DNA from: Pseudomonadota bacterium
GTDB lineage: Bacteria; Pseudomonadota; Gammaproteobacteria; Burkholderiales; Rhodocyclaceae
Assembly (NCBI GenBank): GCA_021811225.1
Contig: JAJZPJ010000025.1
Location: forward strand, 1 to 19,040
Direction of reading: 5' to 3'
DNA: 19,040 nucleotides
Below are positions 1-7,000 of the stretch, one piece after another. The position numbers were made by a program, and so were the translations under genes. The stretch's first letter is position 1; each line of letters starts with the position of its first letter. The notes under the pieces were generated by a model that saw only the letters and a list, made by a program, of their open reading frames with translations, was not told where the DNA came from and did no database searches.

Positions 1-326
1 TGCGCCTGTGCGGCGCCGACAACGTCTTCGCCGGTCTGCCGCAACTGGCGCCGACGGTCTCGATCGAAGCGGTGCTCGCCGCCGATCCGGAGGCCATCGT
101 CGCCAGCGGCGCGGACGCCACCCGGCCGCGGTGGCTGGACGGATGGAAGCGCTGGAAAGACCTGACGGCGGTCGCCCGCGGCAATCTGTTCTTCGTTCCC
201 CCGGACCTCATCAACCGCCCGACGCCGCGCGTGCTCGACGGCGCCCGGCTGCTCTGCGACGACATGGAGACGGTGCGCGGCCGGCGCCCCGTCGTCCCTG
301 GCGGCACGAAAGATGAAAAGCAATGA
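1..326 (+). CDS. btuF: Cobalamin ABC transporter substrate-binding protein, BtuF-like (3' end only)
   Basis: Frame 3 is open from the window edge to the TGA at 324-326, giving about 107 C-terminal residues; the start lies outside the window. The visible text (LCGADNVFAGLPQLAPTVS, then a segment on assigning a conserved Glu near EAVLAADPEAIV, then a Trp-rich helix and NLFFVPPDLINRPTPR) follows the C-terminal lobe of periplasmic BtuF/helical-backbone binding proteins. These capture vitamin B12 in the periplasm and deliver it to the BtuCD permease. The B12 reading is supported by the cobalamin riboswitch and cobalt permease just downstream. A siderophore-binding relative of the same fold cannot be excluded from the C-terminus alone. 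Confidence 0.75.
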   Translation, partial: RLCGADNVFAGLPQLAPTVSIEAVLAADPEAIVASGADATRPRWLDGWKRWKDLTAVARGNLFFVPPDLINRPTPRVLDGARLLCDDMETVRGRRPVVPGGTKDEKQ

Positions 327-403
327 GCCGCCTGCCCCAACGCATCGGCGGCATCAGCGGCGCTATCGAAACTTGCCCGAAGACATACGCAACTGTTGGA
401 TAA
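323..403 (+). CDS. 26-codon ORF overlapping the btuF stop (possible gene remnant)
   Basis: An ATG at 323 overlaps the btuF-like stop as ATGA and opens MSRLPQRIGGISGAIETCPK and a few more residues before TAA at 401-403. The ATGA overlap is typical of translationally coupled operon partners, so this may be the 5' stub of a lost downstream B12 gene or a decoy. No family is recognisable. The sequence then runs directly into the riboswitch leader, consistent with a deletion or rearrangement that removed the rest of a gene. Confidence in a functional peptide is low. Confidence 0.2.
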   Translation: MSRLPQRIGGISGAIETCPKTYATVG

Positions 404-404
404 T
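373..404 (+). promoter_or_regulatory. Weak candidate promoter for the riboswitch transcript
   Basis: TTGCCC at 373-378 and GATAAT at 399-404 resemble -35 and -10 hexamers. The 20-bp spacing is longer than ideal. The -10-like element lies about 20-25 bases before the first conserved riboswitch base, a reasonable position for a transcription start. This rests on sequence resemblance only. Confidence 0.3.
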
Positions 405-422
405 GATAGCCAGAATTGCATC

Positions 423-522
423 GACGTAGGTTGAGTGGGAAGCCGGTGAGAACCCGGCGCGGTCGCGTCACTGTATTTGGTTCGTATGTCTTGGACATGC
501 CGAACCAAGAGTCAGACCTCAC
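423..522 (+). ncRNA. Cobalamin riboswitch aptamer
   Basis: Conserved cobalamin-riboswitch blocks appear in order: AGGTT at 428-432, GGGAAGCCGGTGAGAACCCG around 437-456, a CGCGTCACTGT block at 464-474 and a GTCAGACCT block at 511-519. A variable hairpin sits between the last two blocks, with TTGGTTCG (477-484) pairing with CGAACCAA (501-508) and ATGTC (486-490) pairing with GACAT (494-498). The aptamer binds adenosylcobalamin or a related corrinoid and represses the downstream gene when B12 is plentiful. Its placement before a cobalt-type permease fits the known cobalamin regulon. Exact ends are approximate. Confidence 0.88.
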
Positions 523-537
523 TTCACCATCCGCCTT

Positions 538-569
538 AACTCAAACGGGACGCGTAATCCCATGGAGTT
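538..569 (+). promoter_or_regulatory. Riboswitch expression platform: Shine-Dalgarno-sequestering hairpin
   Basis: AACTC (538-542) can pair with GAGTT (565-569), and inside it GGGA (547-550) with TCCC (558-561). The stem covers the GGAG ribosome-binding site at 564-567 of the permease. GACGCG at 549-554, at the top of this hairpin, is complementary to CGCGTC at 464-469 in the conserved aptamer block. This matches the L5-L13 kissing-loop geometry known from translational cobalamin riboswitches. The pairings are read from sequence; the regulatory mechanism is inferred. Confidence 0.6.
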
Positions 570-574
570 GCCCG

Positions 575-1660
575 ATGGTTTCTCGACTAGTACAGGTTTT
601 TAATGACTCGAACACCCGGGTCAGAGGCAGACTGTTCGGCATCTACGGCGTATTGGCCGCCATCAACGTTCTCGCCTGGGTTTGGGCGCTGGCGGCATTT
701 CGTCATTATCCGGTATTGCTCGGCAACGCCCTGCTGGCTTACGGCTTTGGCTTGCGCCATGCAGTCGATGCCGATCACATTGCCGCGATCGACAATGTCA
801 CGCGAAAACTGATGCAGGAAAAAAAGCGCCCAGTCACGCTCGGCCTCTTTTTTTCGCTCGGGCATTCCAGCGTCGTCGTGCTTGCCTCGGTCGCCATTTC
901 TGCCGCCACGGCGGCAATGAAAGGACATTTCGCCCACTTGAAGGAAATGGGCGGGGTGGTCAGTACCTCGGTATCGGCCCTGTTTCTGTTTACCATCGCC
1001 ATCATGAATCTGATCATTCTGAGGTCGATCTACCGGGCATGGCGCAAGCTCAAGAATGGTGGCGCTTACGTCGACGAAGACTTCGACATGCTGCTGGCCG
1101 ATCGGGGCTTTCTGGCGCGTATATTCCGCCCGCTGTTCCGCATGATCACGTGTAGCTGGCACATGTTTCCGCTGGGCTTCTTGTTCGGATTTGGATTCGA
1201 TACCGCGACCGAAATCGGCCTGCTGGGCATATCGGCGACCCAGGCTTCTCAAGGGCTTTCCTCCTGGTCCATCATGGTTTTCCCGGTGCTGTTCAGTGCC
1301 GGTATGTCCCTGGTAGACACCCTGGATGGCCATTTGATGCTGGGCGCGTACGGCTGGGCCTACCTGAAGCCTATCCGCAAGATCTACTACAACATGACCA
1401 TGACCCTGATGTCGGTCATCGTTGCCATCGTCATCGGTTCCGTCGAGACGCTGGGCCTGATCGCGGACAAGTTGAAACTGCAAGGCGCAGCATGGAATGC
1501 AATAGGGGCCATGAACCATAACTTCGGCACTCTGGGCTACTTCATCATCGGCATCTTTACCCTCAGTTGGGCTGCGTCGGTATTCATCTACCGGGTGAAA
1601 CGCTTCGACGAGTTGGAGGTTTTGTCTAGTATCAATAGCGTCCGGTTAAACCGGGGTTGA
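575..1660 (+). CDS. Cobalt/nickel permease, NiCoT family (HoxN/NixA type)
   Basis: A 361-residue inner-membrane protein. The ATG at 575 is preferred because GGAG at 564-567 lies 7 bases upstream. A longer in-frame reading from 416 would translate the riboswitch itself. The family signature H-X4-D-H is present as RHAVDADHIAAIDN early in the protein, followed by the GLFFSLGHSSVV segment, LGFDTATEI-like text (FGFGFDTATEIGLLG) and several hydrophobic helices. Such permeases import Ni2+ and/or Co2+ with high affinity. Control by a cobalamin riboswitch and the neighbouring BtuF-like gene argue for cobalt uptake for B12 synthesis, but metal specificity cannot be read from sequence. There is no strong terminator downstream, only a short CCGGTTAAACCGG palindrome at the 3' end. 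Confidence 0.92.
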   Translation: MVSRLVQVFNDSNTRVRGRLFGIYGVLAAINVLAWVWALAAFRHYPVLLGNALLAYGFGLRHAVDADHIAAIDNVTRKLMQEKKRPVTLGLFFSLGHSSVVVLASVAISAATAAMKGHFAHLKEMGGVVSTSVSALFLFTIAIMNLIILRSIYRAWRKLKNGGAYVDEDFDMLLADRGFLARIFRPLFRMITCSWHMFPLGFLFGFGFDTATEIGLLGISATQASQGLSSWSIMVFPVLFSAGMSLVDTLDGHLMLGAYGWAYLKPIRKIYYNMTMTLMSVIVAIVIGSVETLGLIADKLKLQGAAWNAIGAMNHNFGTLGYFIIGIFTLSWAASVFIYRVKRFDELEVLSSINSVRLNRG

Positions 1661-1771
1661 TTTTGCTGAATGGCGATGGTGGCGCGGTCTACCGGCCGAT
1701 TTAATTTGGTGCCGATTTGAAATGGAGTTCTCTATTCTTGTGTAATCTTCTGTCGGGGGCGCAACTCCGAG

Positions 1772-2229
1772 GTGACGCTGAATGCCAGCGCCGGCAAATG
1801 CTATTCGATGGGCTTGTGCCATGCGATTCATCGTTCGACGTTGGCGGATGCCAACGAATCGCGCGACTGGCGTATCTGGTCCGACCTCGCGGCAGTCCTT
1901 ATTCACCTAGCCCGGAAGCTTTACCGCGACGAGGACTTGGAGCTGGATTTGACCAATACGATCTAGGTGCTCGATGCCACCACGATCGACAGGATGACTG
2001 GCGTGATCTGCGACCAACGTATTGCCATGAACGGCTTTTACGTGGCTAAGGACTACCCAGAGGATTGCGACGCATTCGATTCAAGGGTCCGGAAACCGAC
2101 AAGAGCCTGGTGTTCCTCACTAACAACATGCTGTTGCCGTCGCTGACCATTGCCGCACTTTACAAGAGCTGCTGGCGGGTCGGGTTGTTCTTCAAATATT
2201 TTAAGATCAAACATACTTTGGCGGCGTAG
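1772..2229 (+). pseudogene. IS4-family transposase relic
   Basis: Three blocks typical of IS4-family transposases are read in order. First is an N-terminal/central block with RSTLADANESRDWRIWSDLA and LYRDEDLELDLTNTI. Next is VLDATTID, the first catalytic Asp region, separated from it by an in-frame TAG at about 1964-1966 where a Tyr codon is expected. The reading then jumps directly to TGVICDQRIAMNGFYVAKDY, so the central part carrying much of the DDE core (roughly 100 residues in relatives) is missing. A one-base frameshift near 2065-2070 precedes RRIRFKGPETDKSLVFLTNN, LTIAALYK and a WRVGLFFKYFKIKH version of the family's C-terminal motif. The copy is clearly dead, its 5' end is also eroded, and I could not identify terminal inverted repeats. 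Confidence 0.85.
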
Positions 2230-2235
2230 CAGCAA

Positions 2236-3477
2236 TTGCAGCACCACGACAATAAGATAGACGCCGCACTGCTCGGTAAAATCGTGCTCGCCCGCTTTCT
2301 GGAGTTGCCGTTGCGGACTTTTGATCGCCAGGTGACCCAGGTGGAGTCCTCCGCTGAATTCACTTCCCTGCACCCCTGGATGAGCGTTGATCGATTGGCA
2401 GGTGCGCGGGTGGTGGCGCATGACGCGGCCAACATTCTCAAAACCCCGGCATCCCCAATTCTGGGAGAAATCCGCGAGGAGGGAGGAAGTCTAATATTCC
2501 TCTACCACCGCGCCAGCTACGCGCGGGAATATCGGTTCGATGAGGAGGGAATAAAGCGCCGTATGTCCCGTCCGAACTTTCCTGCGGAGCAGGCGAGCGC
2601 ATTGCACAGACTACGTCTGATCAACACCAGAAACCGGCTCACCCATGCACTGATACAGACGGTGCTGGCAGCGCAAACGGCGTATCTACGTTCCGGTCAG
2701 GCCTTGGCGCTCCTACCACTGACCCAGGCGGCAATTGCCGCCCGGTTGCGATCGGAGTCGAATCTTTCCGTGGTGGCGGATCCTGGTCGGATCTCCCGGC
2801 TGGTGCGTGGCTTGTCGATCATTCTGCCGAATGGGAAAGTGGTGCGGTTAAACACCCTGTTCCCGAAGCCGCGGCAGGTTCATTGCCAATTCGTGGATCA
2901 TGTGATAAAAGTGGAAAAAACTTGGATGGCCGCAGGAGGATTGCGGGAGCCGTTGTCGGACAAGGCTATTGCCGAAATTCTCGGGCGCGAATACGGTGTT
3001 CGTCTGTTGAGACGTACGGTGGCCAACATCCGACACGACTTGGCGATTCCCGATTGTCGAAGCCGCAGCCAACGGATGAATTATCTGGCAGCGACCGAGG
3101 GGTTTTCCGCACTCGTGCCGCTGACCCCTCAAACGTTGCGGGCTGTGGTTCCGGCCGACCCAGGGGTGTATGAGATTCGGGCGAGTCTCGCTTCTCCTCT
3201 CGGTGGGGAAGGGCAAGAATGGCCGGGAGAAAGGGTATCGACGGTGTCGCATAGCGTGGTCTACATCGGCTCGGCTGGAGATTTGCGCAAACGCTTGGGG
3301 GATCACCTGCGTGGCAGCAGCGATAACGCGGTGCTTTATCGCCACATCGCGGACGGCGCTGCGCGGGTCCGGTTCCGTCTCATCAGTGACGGGTGGCGCT
3401 TGGTGGAGCGGGAACTGTATCGAGTATTTTGCGAAACTTTCGGCGCGCCACCACCATGCAATCGCATGAGTCCATGA
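2236..3477 (+). CDS. Sigma-54 (RpoN)-like protein fused to a GIY-YIG nuclease domain
   Basis: An ORF of up to 413 codons, numbered from the TTG at 2236; the frame opens right after the IS relic's TAG at 2227. Residues 128-164 (RNRLTHALIQTVLAAQTAYL, then LLPLT) resemble the RpoN core-binding/HTH junction. Residues 161-212 follow the RpoN helix-turn-helix and the strand after it. Residues 227-273 contain REPLSDKAIAEILGREYGV followed by LRRTVANIRH at 258-267, close to the RpoN box ARRTVAKYRE. Residues 309-411 form a GIY-YIG domain: GVY at 310-312, VYIGSAGDLRKRLGDH at 342-357 with the catalytic-type Arg, E391 and PPPCN at 405-409. The Gln-rich activator-interacting region I of true sigma-54 is absent. 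No good ribosome-binding site precedes the TTG, so the 5' end may have been lost to the IS insertion. Function is unknown; sequence-directed DNA binding with nuclease action is inference. Confidence 0.8.
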   Translation: MQHHDNKIDAALLGKIVLARFLELPLRTFDRQVTQVESSAEFTSLHPWMSVDRLAGARVVAHDAANILKTPASPILGEIREEGGSLIFLYHRASYAREYRFDEEGIKRRMSRPNFPAEQASALHRLRLINTRNRLTHALIQTVLAAQTAYLRSGQALALLPLTQAAIAARLRSESNLSVVADPGRISRLVRGLSIILPNGKVVRLNTLFPKPRQVHCQFVDHVIKVEKTWMAAGGLREPLSDKAIAEILGREYGVRLLRRTVANIRHDLAIPDCRSRSQRMNYLAATEGFSALVPLTPQTLRAVVPADPGVYEIRASLASPLGGEGQEWPGERVSTVSHSVVYIGSAGDLRKRLGDHLRGSSDNAVLYRHIADGAARVRFRLISDGWRLVERELYRVFCETFGAPPPCNRMSP

Positions 3478-4010
3478 GAATAGAGAGCCATCGGTGAATG
3501 GAGAGTGCCGTCGTCTGACGCACAGCGTGAGCAAGAATAAATAAAGGCTGGGACGCATCGTGGAAAAAATATTGCGCAAGCAAGCAAGCAAGCAAGCAAG
3601 CCTGACGTCCGTCGCGATGGCTTCGTCTTCATAGGCGAGCCCGGGAGCCACCCGCCGATGAAGCTCTCGAATGAGGCTGTTGCGCCCGTCGGTCATGCGG
3701 AGATGCCCGGTGACGCGGGTGCCGGGGGATGCAAGGCGTTCCTTGAGTCCGGTAAGGCTTATGCAGGGCTGGCATCCGGAGGGGACTTCGGCATCGGCAA
3801 TAAGCCGCGCGTTGGCTGGTTACCCAGGCGCAGATACGCGCTCTGGCGCTATTCCCCGGTATCTATCGGGGCCTCGCCGATTCTTCGGAAACCATCTCGC
3901 TGTCCTCGGGACGGTAGACCTCGATCCCGCTGTGTTTCAGGCGGCGAAGGGCGTAACACGCCTGATCGCCACCGCCACGTTGGCCACCTGCGGCGGCATC
4001 CGCATCCAGC
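3478..4010. other. 533-bp stretch without a convincing gene
   Basis: Nothing with a ribosome-binding site or family signal is visible on the plus strand. On the minus strand, short protein-like segments occur in different frames, for example DQACYALRRLKHSGIEVYRP around 3900-3980 and MTDGRNSLIRELHRRVAPGL around 3635-3696. They could be the decayed remains of a reverse-strand gene, but I recognise no family and high GC alone can produce such text. The stretch also holds the CAAG repeat listed separately. Confidence 0.4.
3577..3600 (+). repeat. Tetranucleotide microsatellite, (CAAG)6
   Basis: Six perfect consecutive copies of CAAG run from 3577 to 3600, with a leading GCG and a trailing CCTG. 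Tetranucleotide tracts of this type mutate by slipped-strand mispairing and act as phase-variation switches when they lie in a gene or promoter. Here no intact gene covers it. It lies about 100 bases after the sigma-54-like/GIY-YIG gene and about 430 bases before the GGDEF/EAL gene. Confidence 0.95.
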
Positions 4011-7000
4011 ATGAACGGGGTCCGCAGTATGAGCGAGACTCCTCGCCCCAAGCGAAGAAGAATAATCCCCTTGCTTTTGAAAGTGAGTATAGCTCCGCTG
4101 GTGGCAGGACTCATTTTACTGATCATGCTTGCGTGGCAAATTCATGCCACCGACAAAATCGAATGGAACGCAGCGACGATCAATCAGGTGGGCAGCCAGC
4201 GGATGCGGCTATTCAAGATTGCCCTTTTGACCGACCAATACACCGAGTACGGGGAGCCCAAGACCCGGACCTTGATCGACAAAGAGGTGACGACCTTCGG
4301 GGCGATTCTCCATGGGCTTAAATACGGCGCTCCGCAGTACGGCCTCAAGCGCATGAACGATCCGGAATCCATCGCCTACCTTGATAAAAGCGTGGATGAG
4401 TGGAACAGGACCGTCAAGCCCCTGGTTCAGAATTCTCTTGCTACGCCGGCTTCCAGGGAAGAGCTCCAGACATTGGATGACCGCCTGGAACAATACGTGG
4501 TGCGTATTGATGGATTGGTCGCCCTGCGTCAAGCCTATTCCGAGAAAAAGGTGGATGCACTGCGCAACCTGGTATGGCTGTTCCTGATGGTCTGCATGGT
4601 GATTGCGCCGGGAAGCGTGATCTATATTTATGTGATCATTCTCAAACCGATAAAGGCGCTCGCCGGGGTATCCAGGGCCATCGCCGCCGGGGATTTCTCG
4701 AGAACGGTACCGGTCTCGTCGAAAGATGAGCTCGGAGAGCTGGCAAGCGGCTTCAACGAGATGTCTGTCCGGCTCAAGAGTCAGATAGGAGCCCTGAATC
4801 AGAAAACAGTCGAACTGGAAGCCCAGAAGGCCCTGATCGAGACCGACCGGTACGCCATCCTCGGCCTGAAGCGCTACGCCGAGGATATCATTGCAAGCCT
4901 CCCCGCAGGGCTGATCGTCGTGGACGACACCCTGCGGATACTCAGCGTCAATCGCTCGTTTCGCGAGCTGTTCGGCGGGGAACACGGTAAGGAACTCCCC
5001 GGGCGCAAACTCGAAGACGTCCTGCCCTTGCCCGGGCTGCGCGAACAGGCGCAAGGCGTCCTTGCCGGCGGTACGGCCGTGCACGGCATTGACGCCGTGC
5101 TGGGCGAGAAGCAACTGCGACTGACGATCGCTGGAATCCGTCTTGCGGAAGAAGAAGAAGAAGAAGAAGAACGTCTGCTCGTGGTCGTCGAGGACGTGAC
5201 TGAGGAGCAGCGGCTGCATGAACTGGCGCGCGCGCATGAAACACGCTACCGCGACCTGGTGCAGGATCTGGATGCCATTGTGTGGGAGGCGGAGGCAGTC
5301 ACCTTCGTCTTCACCTTTGTCAGTCGGCGTGCCGAGGCGCTCCTGGGCTATTCCGTCGAACGCTGGCTCAGCAGGTCCGATTTCTGGGCCAGCCTGATCC
5401 ATCCGGAGGACCGGGAGCGGGTCATGGCCTCCTACCGGGTTGCTGTTGCGCAAGGCAGCGCTTATGTTTCGGAGTATCGGGTGGTGACCGCGGACGGACG
5501 CACGGTCTGGCTGCATGACACTGTTCGTGTGGCGTGCGATGACAGGGGCCGGGTGCAGCGGTTGTGCGGCGTGATGGTGGATATCACCGAACGCAAGTGG
5601 GCCGAGGAATGGCAGCAGCATTACACCCAGACGCTCAACTTGCTCACCGAGGATGCGCCGCTAGGTGAAGTATTGGAAGGGCTTGCCGCATTTTCCGAGC
5701 GGCAGTGTGTGGGGGCACTCTGTTCGATCCAGCTGCTTTCCCCAGACGGTAAACACCTGATGCCCGGTGCGGCGCCCAGCCTGCCCGGATTCTCTAACGA
5801 CGCCATAGAAATCGGCGAGTGCTCTGGGTCTTGCGGGACGACCGTGGCGCTCACCGGCCGCAGCGTGATCGTCGCGGACGTGCTCACCCACCCATGCTGG
5901 GCGACTTGTCGCGAGCTGACTACCCGCGCTGGAGTGCGTGCTTGCTGGTCCAAACCGATCTTGTCCGGCGCCGACAAGGTACTTGGCACCTTTTCCATTT
6001 ACCATCGTGAGCCACGCACGCCGTCTCCGAAAGAGCTTGAGTTCATTCGCCAAGGAGCCAAGCTCGCCGCCGTGGTCATCGAGCGCGCCCGGCAGCAGGA
6101 AAACCTGCGCCTGGCTGCCGTGGTATTCGAGCAAAACTCCGAGGCCGTGGTGATCACGGACGCCGAGCGTCGCATTCTCAGTGTGAACCGCGCTTTCACG
6201 CAGGCGACAGGCTATGCGCCCGAAGAAGTGATCGGACAGACGCCGCGCATTCTCCAATCAGGACGGCACGATGATGCCTACTATCGCGCCATGTGGGAAA
6301 GTATTCAAAAAACCGACCGGTGGCAAGGAGAGATATGGGACCGACATAAAACGGGAGGGCCTTATCCGCAATGGCTGACCATTTCGGCTGTACGCGATGG
6401 GCAAGGAGAGATCACCCATTACGTCGGCAATGCTGTCGATGTCACCGAGCAGAAAGCCCAAGCCGCCCATATCGAGCAGATTGCCTTCTACGATCTCTTG
6501 ACGGGTCTGCCCAACCGAGCGTTGTTCATGGACCGTCTGAAACAGACGCTGGCCAGTGCCGAGCGGCATGGGCAGCGGTTGGCGATCCTGTTCATGGACC
6601 TCAACCGCTTCAAGGAGATCAACGATACCCAGGGGCATGATGTCGGCGATCAGGCACTGATTGAAGTCGCCCGGCGCTTTCAGGCCGCTTCGCGGGGGGA
6701 AGAAACCCTGGCTCGGCTGGGGGGAGACGAGTTCATCGTCATCGCCGAAGAGGCTGACCAGGCTGCCGCAATCCTTATCGCCGAGCGTTTGCAACAGGCG
6801 CTCGGCGAGCCGATTGCGACAAAGGAGCATACGTTTACCTTGGGGGTGAGTATCGGAATCGCCTTCTACCCCGAGGATGGCGCAAACATCGAAGACTTGC
6901 TCAAGAAAGCCGACATCGCCATGTATCGCGCCAAGGCGTCCGGGGGTGGCTATCGCTTCTATCAGCCGGAAATGAGCATAGGATTGGCCGAGCGTATGCA

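Noticed and set aside
416..574. N-terminal extension of the NiCoT permease to the first in-frame start at 416
   Set aside because: This would translate the cobalamin riboswitch. The ATG at 575 has a proper Shine-Dalgarno and gives normal family length.
1645..1670. Terminator after the NiCoT permease (CCGGTTAAACCGG palindrome)
   Set aside because: The palindrome leaves almost no loop, and only a short GATTTT follows, so it is too weak to call.
3577..3600. CRISPR or iteron array
   Set aside because: Units are four bases with no spacers and there is a single tract, so it is a microsatellite.
4209..5621. 470-codon minus-strand frame opposite the GGDEF/EAL gene
   Set aside because: The sense strand encodes well-recognised HAMP, PAS and GAF regions. 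The antisense text includes a poly-Phe run that is simply the reverse of the GAA repeat.
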